A stretch of DNA of 64,000 nt from Hyposmocoma kahamanoa (taxonomy: Eukaryota > Arthropoda > Insecta > Lepidoptera > Cosmopterigidae): NCBI RefSeq assembly GCF_003589595.1, contig NW_020653945.1, positions 4,054,371-4,118,370 of the forward strand, read 5' to 3'. Below are positions 11,398 through 22,300 of this stretch, piece by piece. Each line of letters begins with the position of its first letter. Position 1 is the first letter of the stretch. The position numbers were made by a program, and so were the translations under genes. The notes below the pieces were generated by a model that was given only the letters and a program-made list of their open reading frames with translations, made no database searches and was not told where the DNA came from.

Positions 11398-12756
11398 ACA
11401 GCTGTAAAAAACATGCTTAAATTTATTATTTCTTTTTATGTAATCTCATACAATGAAGGTTTAGATTTATATTTCAACTGTCTGTGGTATTTATAATATG
11501 TTGAAAATATATTAAAAAACATAAATGAGTAATTTTCAGGTTTGTATTCTCTACACCACAATCTCTTTCTCTTCCACAATGTTATGATGAAGTATTTATT
11601 GTATATAAGTGTAGTATTCTGAAATATAATTATTATTGTTTTACGAAATTAGGTAAAGAAAATTGACCTGAAAATTACCCAAATATAGAATTAGGTTTGA
11701 AATCAATCAAACGAAAGTAGAGAATTAAAAATATGAATAAAGTGGTGAAAATACTTTGAAAAATAATTTGCAAAAGCTTAAACGACTTTTTGAAATAGAA
11801 TGGTCTTTAGTGGCGTTTATTATAATTGTTCTGAACATTTTCAGTGTTCTTTTTATCCATAAAATGGAATAGCTTTTTCAATGGCGTTTCCTACAAAATT
11901 GTTTTCTACAATTTCAGACTGTGTTTTAAGTAATTGAATGTTCTTTTTAATTAAAAGTTTTTGATGGAATTATATCAATAATACATAAACTTTTTGGTGT
12001 TTATATTCCAGCGTTGTTGTCACATTGTAATAGCTTTAATATAGTTAATATTGTCTGCTAGATTTACTAGAATCTAGTTTAAAAATCGTGTAAGAATGCG
12101 CATTCAACGATGAACCAAGAAGCCTAGTCACGACTGCCATCTGCCAAATGGCCTGCAACACTCGCATTTTTAATTCCGCTGGTTTATCACCAGCACAAGA
12201 TGATCTCTGATCATTTGCAACAAAAGCCATTTATTTCAAAACTGTTAGGCAAATAACGAGAATAACAACACAAAGCCTAAAGCGACTGTGTAATCTTAAT
12301 GTTAGTATAAAATTTAACAATATTGTTTTTTTTTTACTTCAATTTATAAAATACATTACCTGTCAAAGCTCATAGTAGAGAAGGTTTAATTTTGGTACAG
12401 AGCACCTTCAAGTTTACCCCTGATGTAAGAGCTTAACTCTTTCCTTGCCTTAAAAGTTGTTCAGATGACTGTATGCGGCGTGGAATTGAAATCACGACTT
12501 GGGAAGGTACTTGAAATGTTAGGCGTGACTATTGTTAGATGTTGAGCTAGAAGTGTTATTGTATATTGTGCTACTTCTGGCTTAGGGCATTCTATTATTG
12601 GAGAGGTATAAATAAACTATGCAGCATTAGTAGGGATGCAATCCAATATGCAGTAAGATCCTTATGTTGAACAATAATATTCTGTATACCCATTCAATCA
12701 AAAATAAAGATCGGCAAGAAGCACTTACAATATTCGTAAGGTCTGCTGGTTCGTTC
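11398..12756. other. Unassigned; one unexplained open frame
   Basis: The minus frame 12045-12230 (61 codons) has a more protein-like composition than its neighbours, but no family is recognised. Otherwise AT-rich filler. Confidence 0.35.
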
Positions 12757-12995
12757 TGCAGTTCGTACACCTGGTGATAAGCTACACGCCTGTCCATATC
12801 AGTTTGCAGTGCGACTCAGAGCTTCCATACGCATTGAGGGGCACTGCCATTGCGCTCGTCACCCAGAGACATAACTTGACAAATCCCATTATGCCTGTAA
12901 TTTCAACAGCACCCTTACCCTTCAAAACCGGAACGCAGTAATGCTCACATTGCCGCTTGGCGGCAGAAATTGGTAAGGTGGCAGTATTTCCACTG
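12757..12995 (-). mobile_element. LINE 3' tail family, copy 1
   Basis: Read on the minus strand it carries the family blocks in order: TGCCACCTTACC, TCTGCCGCCAAGCGG, GGTTTTGAAGGGTAAGG, the GCAGTGGCA-like core and GCGTGTAGCTTA. The terminal oligo-A is lost. Non-coding. Confidence 0.85.
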
Positions 12996-13285
12996 CATCC
13001 ATTACACTTATACGTCGCCTTGCTTTGTCAAACTCGTATCTTAAAGCAAAAATGCAAAAAACTTACTGAAATGCAAAAAATGGATTGTGTATACAAATTT
13101 TGCAGGATGATTTCACATCACACACTGGCTTTTACCTATTCTTAAAATACATCCAAGTTAACACCATTGATAAGAAATTTTAAATAAATAGAAAGCTTTG
13201 CTGTCTCCTGTATAATCACTCTTTATAAGATACGAGTTTGAGAAAGTAAGCAATCGATATTTAATACAATCCAGTACAAATTTAA

Positions 13286-13480
13286 CAGTTGGGAGAGCGG
13301 TTCCTCGGTTTGGCAAACAGGTGCTGGTTCGAATCCAGCCGGATCGAAGGAATTTTTCTTTGTATCAATAACAACACCAAAGTACTGGAATATTTTCACA
13401 AATAATACGAATAATGTGGTAAAAAAACATGATATTCAATAAAAATAATAATGAATTATAAATTTATAAATAAAATGTGA
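13286..13480 (+). mobile_element. SINE family 2, diverged copy
   Basis: A tRNA-like segment AGTTGGGAGAGCGG is followed by GGTGCTGGTTCGAATCC (B box) and CCGGATCGAAGGAATTTTT, the junction found in the two better copies at 18.5 and 58.9 kb. The body and the TATTCAATAAAAA 3' end also match. The A box is cut at its 5' edge. Not a functional tRNA gene: no acceptor partner and no proper anticodon arm. Confidence 0.75.
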
Positions 13481-13489
13481 AAATTGTAA

Positions 13490-14402
13490 TATTTTTAATC
13501 CGTCATGCAAACACCAAACACACCACGTGACATCATACGTAACGTAGATATATAGTCTGTCCCAATCCACTTTCAACAAAAAGTAAACAAAACTGTTTGG
13601 TTAAAATTCTAAAGTAATCACTCAATAAATCTAATAAGTTACACTTTCACGTATATTTCGAAGATTTCGACTTGATATCTCATCACTTTTTCCAACAATA
13701 TTTATTTCGTAAAATTGAATTTGAAAAATGGGTAGTCCAAAAGTGAGGTTATTTTTCATCTATGCATCTCACCATCTATGGTTGCATAGTGCTGTATAAA
13801 AAAAACATTCAGTTCATTCAATTAAAATTTTTGTAATCGATTTGTAAATCGAATAATCCATTCGCAATCGAACGAGTATCTAGGTTTAAGGAGTTGAAGG
13901 AGGACTAAAAATTAAGATTTCGGAAATTTTAAATATGTTTAATAGGTTATGTAGGGAAAACCGGTAGAATGACTCAATTGAACAAATCGATACATTCAAT
14001 TAATTAATCGAATTGTAGTGGGCTTTACAATCGGTCATCATTAAACCATCTATGGTCGGATCAGTGACTTGTTTGTTTACATTTTGTTGAAAATGGATTG
14101 AAACGAAGTATACAGAGGAATATTCGCGTATTATCTTGTTTTTTTACTTCCATTTAATTAAACTAAAGACTGTACAAATCAACTAAGAACAATATTCGAT
14201 CTATGAGTGAAATTCTCTCAAGTAACAAGTGCACATTGTTCAATCTGTTTACCTACCAATGACGTCACGCGCCAGAGTCGACACGTAGTGCCGCCGCGCA
14301 ATTTTTTTTTTAATTGCATTGAAACATGGTTTTAGGAGTTTAAAAAGCTTTATTTCAACGAAATAATATTTTTCTTGGCTGTATATATCCATTATGGTTA
14401 AT
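13490..14402. other. Unassigned AT-rich DNA
   Basis: Several short ATCGATT- and AATCGA-rich stretches (13835-14035), but no definable unit, gene or RNA. Confidence 0.4.
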
Positions 14403-14404
14403 TA

Positions 14405-14656
14405 TAAATCATCATTACCAACCCATTTATATGTCCCACTGCTAGGTACGAGTCTCTTTTCAGGCGAGGGTTTACGAGGGCCGCAGTCACACGTATAGGT
14501 TTCATCACGATGTTTTCGTTCACCGAAAAGATCATAGTAAATTTCAAACTAAATTTCGTTCTTAAAAACCGATAAACTCAGAAATGCGAGGCTGGATTCG
14601 AACCCATGGCCTTTGCTTGAGATGTGGTAGGCCAAACCGTTAGGCTACCACGGCAT
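14405..14656 (-). mobile_element. SINE family 4, single copy
   Basis: The minus strand starts TGCCGTGGTAGCCTAACGG (tRNA-like head, A-box region). It has the B box GGTTCGAATCC at about 14595-14606, then a body that includes CCGTGTGACTGCGGCC-like sequence. It ends at the TGATGATTTATAAT side. About 250 bp. Recognised as tRNA-derived from the box spacing; only one copy is in the window. Confidence 0.8.
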
Positions 14657-14669
14657 TTTAAAGAAGGTA

Positions 14670-14945
14670 TGTAGATACTATTACTGAAAGTATCACCCCT
14701 GTGTTGTGGATATTCCAAAGATTCCCACGAAGCGTTACGCTTCCACATTTATATGGCGAACGACTATGGACTGGAATTCCTTGCCTGCAGACTTGTTTCC
14801 TGAACATTATAGCTTGGACCTTTTCAAGGCGAGAGTTAATAGGCAATATTTAGGTGTGCATGGTCCATCGTCAACCTCATCATCACTTTCCGTCAGGAGA
14901 GATGGAGGTCAAATGCGCTCTTACATTTGTATAAAAAAAAGTATG
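14670..14945 (+). pseudogene. Jockey-like LINE ORF2 C-terminus with 3' tail
   Basis: The frame reads VVDIPKIPTKRYASTF then WRTTMDWNSLPADLFPEHY and LFKARVNRQYL. This is the conserved closing segment of jockey/CR1-group ORF2 proteins (aromatic R-x-x-x-x-W-N-x-L-P motif). The 3' UTR ends in an A-run at about 14932-14940. Only the last ~60 codons remain, a 5'-truncated insertion. The ORF reads on past the A-run by chance. Confidence 0.8.
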
Positions 14946-15133
14946 AAAAATATTTTTTTATTGTTATTATTTATTGCACAGGTAAAAGCACAGAATACAT
15001 TAATGAAAGGAAAACACATACAAAAGTTACTGCTTATTTCTATGGAAAATTGTCCCTTCAGACCTAAATGCAGTACAAAATAACTATAATAACGGACTTA
15101 CGTGCATAAAAAACAAAATTACGTAATACAATG

Positions 15134-15540
15134 TTAATAACATGAAACTAAATAAATACATATTTCTAAATATAATACCCATAAAATGGAAGGAACAGTA
15201 GATAAATAATGCTCTTTAACTCTCAATTTAAAAGTAGCTAACGATGTTCTTTCATGAACAAAAATAGGAAGTGCGTTCCAAAGTCTGAACGCATGAACAG
15301 TGAAAGAGTGAGAATAAAAACTGGAATTGAAGGAAGGAAAAGATAACTGGGACCAAACGAGAGAGCGATAGGGTTTGTCCTGAGACGCTTTTTCAGACAC
15401 TCGGGAGACGAAGGGTTATGAAGAATGTTGTAGAGAACACAGACAATAATGCAAATTCCTGGGGAGACGAATGGGAAGCCACTTGAGTTGATTGCGATAG
15501 TGTGAGATTCGGTAAAACTTACGAAGGCCAAAGATAAACT
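15134..15540 (-). pseudogene. Second LINE ORF2 C-terminus, frameshifted
   Basis: The minus strand reads ILHNPSSPECLKKR in one frame (to about 15400). After a frame change it reads DKPYRSLVWSQLSFPSF, FYSHSFTVHAFRLWNALP and FKLRVKEHYLS. This is the standard C-terminal pattern of jockey-group ORF2 and differs from the 14.7-kb fragment. Its 3' end points toward that fragment, about 190 bp away. One frameshift and truncation make it dead. Confidence 0.8.
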
Positions 15541-16283
15541 TGATACATAGATTTTGCAACCGTTTAAGCATATTTAGCAGCTCTTCTTTTTAAATACTTT
15601 CTGAAATTTTTTCTGAATGCCTATTATGTGTGTAAATTTTTCCGAATGTATTTCCACAGACAGACAGGTTAGAAACTCTCGCCATATATGCATATATATA
15701 TACAATTATACACACGCCCTTGAGTTATCATGTTGTGGAATTTTAAAAGGATAGTTAGGCGAACGTGCTCCCCTCAAACTTGATAGAATTTTAGATATCA
15801 AACTAATAAAAGTTGATGTACAGTAGACACGATTCTGAAGCTCATGTCCAGAGTCGTTTGTCGGCAGTTTTATAAATTACAAATAGGTTTTCGTTATTGT
15901 TACACATTTGAATTGAAACTAGTTTTTCGGATCTCAGTCGCCGACGGCGAATCGCAATTCGCCGTTCTACAACGAGACCATTCAGCGGGACACCTGTCAA
16001 TTTATTATTGTTTTAAAATTGTTTGTGATAGTTACGAAATACTTTATGATTTAAAAATAATAAAAAATAACTAAACATGTTTAATGATCAAAAATTAAAA
16101 AAAAAACAATCTTGCACATTTGGCACAACATGTTAAATCCGAATGAGTGACGTCATCGGTAGATAAATAAAATGGACAATGTGCACTTACCACTACACAA
16201 CTTTACATATTAATTGAATGCTTTCGGCAATTATAAATGTTTTACAGTTTTTAGTCGAAAAGTAGAGTGAAATTGAGAAAAAA
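15541..16283. other. Unassigned
   Basis: Short TATA-type microsatellite at about 15690-15705. No gene or repeat family recognised. Confidence 0.4.
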
Positions 16284-16332
16284 ACATACAGTCGAATTGA
16301 GAACATCCTCCTTTTTTGAAGTCGGTTAAAAA
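16284..16332 (+). repeat. Right end of AACCGACTTC-family MITE
   Basis: ACATACAGTCGAATTGAGAA, then CCTCC and TTTGAAGTCGGTTAAAAA, matches the right terminus of the copies at 42.8 and 43.9 kb. The left part is missing. Confidence 0.8.
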
Positions 16333-17230
16333 ACACATAAAAGATCACGCGAACAGTGAGTTCTGTGACGTTTCTTTGGTTATTTACTTATGACGTTACG
16401 TGTTGTGTTTTGGTATTTGCATGAAAGATTAAAAATATTATAATTTTCAGATTTTATTTATCTATTTAAAAATTAAATATACAATAAATTATTTCACTAA
16501 AATATTGATAGAACATTTTTACTATACCGACGTTGTTTTTAACTTCAGTTTAGATTTTCTGAATGAATTAATGAAATGTTCTTCATTCCACATTAAAAAT
16601 TGAAATGACATCACAGTAAATTAATGAAATTATCACGAGTAAACTAAAGCGGCTTTATTGTTAACAGCAATTTCTTCCAGGCATTTTCTGATCCCGATAA
16701 TGATGCCTATTGGTTCTACAGCGTGTTTTACCTGAAGTAATTGTACCCTTTTGTCCATGGCGAACGAAATAACGTCACTTTTTCATTCATTGGCTATCGG
16801 CAACACAAATTATTCGACAAATGGAATGAATGATAACCGAACTGTGCCAAAACAAACCGCAGACGACTTTGACCTTTGGCCTTCTTACAAGACAAAGCGT
16901 CATAAGCCAACACATTAAATATATTCGTGTACTAATAAGAATATCGTAATTTCGACACGCACCATTAGAAATAGAAAATTTGTGCAATCGAAAATCTTCT
17001 TGTGATCAATAAGCCTCTTGAGGTCATGCGCGTTTTTATACGTAGGCGTGATATCATTGTTGACAAACACGCTCATATTTGAAGTTACGTGTAGTCAGCA
17101 GCTGTATTATATTTAACTTACTTTTCTAACTCCCGTCGCAAAAGTAGGATAGTTGCAACTTTAAGACGGCACAGTGTATTCGCTATTGGGTGTTTGATGT
17201 ACTTGTAAAAATATTTGATGAATAAAAAAT
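16333..17230. other. Unassigned
   Basis: No coding family recognised. The minus frame 16787-16987 is unexplained and weak. Confidence 0.35.
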
Positions 17231-18300
17231 ATGACCGTCGACATGGAGTCAAATAAGGAGTTAGACGGAGTGGACGGTTTACTTGTGTATTGGCCTATTT
17301 GGCTTCTTCGATGTGGGCGAGAAACCGACCACCGCACGGTCACGCGAGTTTGGTGTTTGCTGTATTTGTCGAATAGGCAAACAAGGCAAATACTTTGTCA
17401 CACACGCTACCAAATATATCAAATGCGCAAATACGTATAGATTTGTGAAGTGCCACCCATTAATGGCTTTATCTGTGTATGTAGCATTGGAGATCCCACG
17501 GAAGAATAAAAAAACAATGGAACTGTCTTAAGCCTCGATTACTATAAGATCCGACGTCTACAAAACTCATACATTCTTAATTTGAAACGCTACAAAACCT
17601 TGATATCAATTGGCCGTAGTTTCAAATTTAAGAAGAAATAACAAAATCTGTATTGTTAGTATAATATCTGCCTCCGTGGCCGAACGGTTACCATGCCGGA
17701 CTGCCACGCAGAGGTCCCAGGTTCGATTCCCGGGCCGGGAGAAATGTTTGTATGGCTTACATTTATTTCTCTCGTGAGTTTGGGTGTAATTTGTGGTTGT
17801 CTATGTGTGTGTCCATGGTACCCGCGACACAGGGTTTCCCTAGTGCGGGGCTATGTTGAGTGTGTGCGTTATATATATATATAATTTAAACTTTACCCTG
17901 TTGGCATATCGTTGAAAGTTCATTACCATCAATACCTATTATTACAAGTTACGACGTTTTGATATTATTTTGAAATGTCAATGAATGTGCTGCCATGTAG
18001 CGGTTTATTGCTGAACAACGGCGAATCGGAGTTATTAAATTAGTTCTGCAAACAAGAAGCGACCGTATTGCACGTAACAAAAAAATGATTTCGATAAACA
18101 GAAAATTGAAAATTTATTAAAATAACACTTTCCGATAATATGAAATACTACCATGGATAATATTTTTAGTGCGGCTATCATTTTTGCACTCCAAAACAGC
18201 ACAATAAGACATTTTTTTTAGCATTTTAGAAAATGTGCACGAAAGAATGACACAATCATATCATACAAAGCTAAAATGGACAGAGCACTGATAGGTCTTT
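17231..18300 (+). repeat. Dispersed repeat A, copy 2 (carries a SINE insertion)
   Basis: Same element as 8690-9790, inverted, and as 21845-22300. Blocks in order: CCACGGAAGAATAAAA, GCCTCGATTACTAT, CGTAGTTTCAAATTTAAG, [SINE], CATATCGTTGAAAGTTC, CCATCAATACCTATTATT, GAAAATTGAAAATTTATTAA, GTGCGGCTATCATTTTTGC. Upstream short frames (17231-17531) contain Cys/His-rich pieces such as CCICRIG and KCHPLM but are interrupted and match nothing I can name. They may be the decayed end of a transposase. Confidence 0.7.
17669..17883 (+). mobile_element. SINE family 1, best-preserved copy
   Basis: Begins TGCCTCCGTGGCCGAACGG, with B box GGTTCGATTCC and body blocks GTGTGTCCATGGTACCC and TAGTGCGGGGCTATG. It ends in a TA-repeat tail instead of oligo-A. 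It sits inside dispersed repeat A. Both internal Pol III boxes look intact. Confidence 0.93.
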
Positions 18301-18375
18301 CGATACCTAGAGTTCGCACGCGTCATACGCTAACTAACCACTTCTCAAACGTGTCATAGATTTCTCATAGATGGC

Positions 18376-18645
18376 GCTACGACTAAAAAGTCGTTGAACG
18401 ATCAAGTACAAAGACACGACGCAAGCACATAGAAAAATTCGTGAGGTCCGTGGGTTCGTTCCGTGGCTTAGTTGGTATAGCGTCTGGCACGGTATGCAAG
18501 AAGACGTCGGTTCGAATCCGACCGGATCGAAGGAATTTTTTCTGAGTGTTTTTTCTGAGTGTTCGATCTTTGTATTAATAATTATAACAAACTAGTGGAG
18601 TAATTTCACAAAAAATAATTGAATATCAATTCAATAAAAATTTTA
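18376..18645 (+). mobile_element. SINE family 2, intact copy
   Basis: The tRNA-like head spans about 18459-18531. A box TGGCTTAGTTGG and B box GGTTCGAATCC are both textbook, and the predicted acceptor arms pair at 6 of 7 positions. The anticodon arm does not fold into a normal 7-nt loop, so it is a tRNA-derived head and not a tRNA gene. The body carries a duplicated CTGAGTGTTTTTT, and the 3' end is TTCAATAAAAATTTTATT. About 85 bp before the head are shared with the copy at 58748-59018, so the mobile unit starts upstream of the A box. Confidence 0.88.
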
Positions 18646-18761
18646 TTAACCACTTCTACTGTATTTATTGTTCTGTGGTAGGTCCCAAACGGCTGGAGTG
18701 ATCTTAAATCTTTTTTTTAATGCTAATTTGATCAGGATAGTTCTTAGCTATGTTATATCAG

Positions 18762-19077
18762 TAGCAGTACAGCTCCTTGTGAAAGAGTTTGTTCAAGGAA
18801 GTACTGCCACCTTACCTGATTCTGCCGCCAAGCAGTGATGTGAGCATTACTGCGTTTCGGTTTTGAATGGCAAAGGGGTGCTGGTGAAATTACAGGCACA
18901 TAGGCCTTTTCAACTTGTGTTTCAGGGACAGGCGCAGTGGCAGTGCCCCTCAGATCCTTGCGATTTACAATTCTGTGCGGCACTGCACCTGTTATAAACA
19001 GGCGTGTCGTTTACCACCAGACGTACGACTTCTTCGGGTCGTCACCTGGTTGATTATTAATGTTAAAAAAGAAAAGA
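18762..19077 (+). mobile_element. LINE 3' tail family, copy 2
   Basis: Nearly complete and in sense orientation: CAGCTCCTTGTGAAAGAG, CTGCCACCTTACC, TCTGCCGCCAAGCAG, GGTGCTGGTGAAATTACAGG, CAGTGGCAGTGCCCCTCAG, GGCGTGTCGTTTACCA, then GTCACCTGG and an A-rich end. Non-coding. Confidence 0.9.
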
Positions 19078-20164
19078 ATTTTGATATTAGCCTGTTAAAC
19101 GCATATTTTGTGTTTGGTATCCTTTTTTTTTAAATTGTATTTTATTTTAAGTAATTACTGCGACAAAATGATAAAAAAATAATTGTGACTTGTACTTATT
19201 TCATTAAGTGTAACAAACCTTTTTTTTACATTAAGATCTGACCTGACAAAATTTTATTATTTTTGTATAACCATTTTTGTGTCTACCAGTGCATTTCATT
19301 AAAAATTGCTTTGAATTACATTTATCCCAACTGACCTGAAACGGGTGCAAACAAAACGGGGGCAAAAAAACCGGGGGAATAACGAACGGACCCCTACAGC
19401 AAATGACGATAAGTGTTATTCTTGTGAATTCTCACAGGGTATATGAAAACAGATCTATTCTGTCTGCAACATCATTCAGGAGTCTCAAAGCTGAAAGCAG
19501 TCTCAATCACTTACGTACAATTGTGACCGTTTATTACCAACACCACTCATGAACGTCAAAATGTATTCTAGTAAATAAACGTATTGTATTCTATTCCATA
19601 TAAGTCGATCTTTCCTTTGGTCTAGGCGGTATTGTATTCGACGCTAACCCATACACTTCATATTCGTCGAGTTATGTGAACTTTCTCCTTTATGCAGATT
19701 TCTTTACAACGTTTTCGCAAACGTTAAAGCAGTTGACAGTGTAGCGAACTAGACTGCTCATCATTCAAAATGATTCAATGGTGCAGGCCCCCCAGTGAGA
19801 ATCGAAGGACCTGTTATAGACTTGCCTCTTTTCGTTTTGCCAACTAGACCATTACTTTGTTGCACAGTTACGTAGATCTCCCGCTGTACTCGTGTTTTAG
19901 TATTTATTATCCGATTTGAAAAAAGGAGGAGGTTCTCATTGCAAATTGATAGTGAAGACAAACTTAATTTAAATTAAATCTGTACAGTAGACTTGAGGTT
20001 ACGTCTAGTTGCCATAAGAGCGAGAAGATTAGAGATTGTTGATACGCGAACTCTACAGTACCTGACAAGCGGTTACTAACACAATATAATAAGAACAAGA
20101 AGGGCAACTGCTGCCTGATTGGCGCGTATATGCCTATACTTCACTCGTTGAACACATAATGTGC
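19078..20164. other. Unassigned
   Basis: No gene or repeat recognised. One G-rich patch occurs at 19338-19392 (runs of four to five G). Confidence 0.35.
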
Positions 20165-21003
20165 AAAAGTTAAGGTGTTCATGACGGTATTCTCGTGCTA
20201 TATTTAAATAAAATTTATTAAATATAGCAGGTATTTACTTATTGATGTTTTTATATCAACATCGCGGATTGGTATTTTGATTCTGGAGTATATTATGAAA
20301 TCGAAATTAACATTCTTACGTTAGCGTCTCAGTACATTTATGAAAATTTTAATTTATGTTATGAAGAATATTAATTTATTTAGGAAAAATAGTGACATAC
20401 ATAACATTAGTACGAGGAATAACAATAAAGAAGCTGTTCTTGGCAGTCGTCTTAACAAAGTCACAAAGACATGTAGGGGGCAATGTACACGCTTCTAAGA
20501 TTTCGGGTGATATTCAAAATTTGCCATTTACGAGATTTATAACTACTGTATAGTGAAAGTAAAACTTTATTCTAAGGGTTATTATATTATATTGTTATGT
20601 TATGTTATGTTAAATGCATTCAAATGTATTTTTGCAAATAGCAACCTTTTCTTGGCTCATTCTTCTCAGGGGAATCTGCCTTATGTGGAGGGGAATGTGA
20701 CAATTTCAAGTGTAATTTACTTACCTATGAAATAAACATTATTCGACTTTGACTTAGTAAATATTGAAGAATTCTGAATTTGATGCACTGTTGTTCAAAC
20801 TACCATAAATATAACAATAAACACATTTACTATTTCATGTCATTTTGTAAACACCTAGAGACGACTTCAATTCTATAATGCAACGCGAGTGCACCGCGAC
20901 ATTATGCGAATGTGTGCGTCCGTACACAGCGCGTGGCGGGCGTGCACACATACAAGCCGCGCTGCTACGATTGTAGGAGTTACCATAGTTATTTTATTAT
21001 ATT
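20165..21003 (+). repeat. Dispersed repeat B, copy 2 (split)
   Basis: The left part (20170-20340) matches 7730-7890. The right part (about 20808-21000) matches 8060-8215, including TATGCGAATGTGTGCGT and GCCGCGCTGCTACG. About 460 bp between the halves are absent from copy 1. That stretch includes a TTATG tandem at about 20594-20611 and shows no recognised family, so it is either an insertion here or a deletion in copy 1. Confidence 0.6.
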
Positions 21004-21293
21004 ATGTTACTTATCTGTTAAGTACATCAATATATTAATAATATCTTTATTAATAAAGCTCTTGCTTTATTTATCTACATTAATTTAAAAGTTTGCTCGG
21101 CATCAGCCAGTCGTAGACCGAGTTCCGAACGTGGAGAACTTGGATCATGGAACTCGAATGAGTTGGGACTAAAAGTAATAAAAATATATATCAGTGAAAT
21201 TAGTGGCTTTCAGTAACTCCCAATGCAGACTCAACTTCCGTTAGGGTTATAAAGTACAGAACACATTCCTACCAATAGCATAGTTTACCTACA
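21004..21293 (+). mobile_element. Probable Ty3/gypsy LTR remnant
   Basis: Starts TGTTAC and ends CCTACA, giving TG...CA ends. It contains a poly(A) signal-like TTAATAAAGCTCTTG and is followed at once by a primer-binding-site-like motif. The start is a best guess. No matching 3' LTR was found in the window. Confidence 0.5.
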
Positions 21294-21294
21294 G

Positions 21295-21310
21295 TGGTGA
21301 CCCCGATAAT
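21295..21310 (+). promoter_or_regulatory. tRNA primer-binding site of the LTR element
   Basis: TGGTGACCCCGATAAT directly follows the LTR end. TGG is the complement of a tRNA CCA terminus, and TGGTGACCCCGA is a form often seen in insect LTR retroelements. The primer tRNA was not identified. Confidence 0.55.
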
Positions 21311-21420
21311 CCAACGTATTATTTTTTTATAACAAAAAGTGTAACGATGTTTTTTTTTGAGTTTGCATTGGTAACGTAACGTAGTGTCATATAACAGTGA
21401 ATAAAGTGTAAAGCGGAAAA

Positions 21421-21850
21421 ATGGCGACAAATCCGCCATTTACAAAGCCGTCACCGAATAATTCTGGGCACAATACTGGAAATGATTCCCAGTTAGCGGC
21501 CATCACAGTTTCTGTCCGCGTACTTGAATTTTGGACGGAGATGCCTAGTCTGTGGTTCGCTCGGTTTGAAAGCATTCTTGCGCCGCAAAAACAAAGTGAC
21601 GAAACTAAGTACAGCAGGTCAGTGATATCTATTATCTTCACCTGAAACAAATAGATACCAAATATTAATAGACCGGCTACTACAAGTGTATGAAGAGAGC
21701 GCCGAGAGGCAATTTCAAAAATTTGTGGACGAAATGCGCATGCGAGATTCGAGCACAAATGCAAAGGCCTCACAACATAAATATAACATCGTTTGTAGTT
21801 ACACATACAAACACGTAGACAAAAAGGCAAGAGTCTCAGATAATGATTGG
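21421..21850 (+). pseudogene. Gypsy-type gag remnant
   Basis: The first frame begins at an ATG 110 bp after the primer-binding site. It carries VRVLEFWTEMPSLWFARFES and QSDETKY, the N-terminal matrix-like domain typical of insect gypsy gag polyproteins. It stops at 21643 in unrelated codons. A second frame from about 21655 continues the same protein (LLQVYEESAERQFQ), so an internal deletion or frameshift of about 30 codons has removed the middle. Nothing further of gag, protease or RT follows, because repeat A begins at 21845. Inactive. Confidence 0.75.
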
Positions 21851-22300
21851 TCGTAGTTTCTAATTTAAAAAGAAGTAACAAATTCTGGACTTCATATTAT
21901 TTACAGCTTATCCTATTGGTATATAGTTGAAACTTCAATACTAACGATGTCTATTATTGGAAGTAACGACATTAATATTGAAATTTCAATAAATGTGCTG
22001 TTATGTAGCGGGCAGTAGCTGAACGACGACGAACGATTATCAACTACGAGTAGCGTGGAAAATTCGTTTACTTACTTCTCCAAAAAGAAGCAACCATTAT
22101 GGTGCGGTATCCTGTTTACGTTTGTTTCTTGTAACAAAAACTTTGTTACGATGAAAAGAAAATTGAAAATTTATTAAAATAAAATAAAACAAGACGAATT
22201 ATATGAAACATCACCTGGATAACACAGGTGCGGCTACCATTTTTGTACTCTAAAGTAGTTTTCTATGATTTTCGAGGTTTTACGCGAGATAATTTACACG
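21845..22300 (+). repeat. Dispersed repeat A, copy 3
   Basis: Begins GATTGGTCGTAGTTTC and carries GAAATTTCAATAAATGTGCTG, GAAAATTGAAAATTTATTAA and GTGCGGCTACCATTTTTG in the order of copy 2. It has no SINE at the site where copy 2 has one, so it shows the empty structure. It abuts the gypsy gag remnant. Confidence 0.7.

Noticed and set aside
18459..18531. A functional tRNA gene
   Set aside because: The A and B boxes are perfect and the acceptor pairs well, but the anticodon arm has no normal 7-nt loop. The same unit recurs with a fixed non-tRNA body at 58.9 and 13.3 kb, so it is a SINE head.
21387..21881. 164-codon minus-strand ORF as a membrane protein
   Set aside because: It is antisense to the gypsy gag remnant, whose plus-strand motifs are recognisable. 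The hydrophobic look is a by-product.
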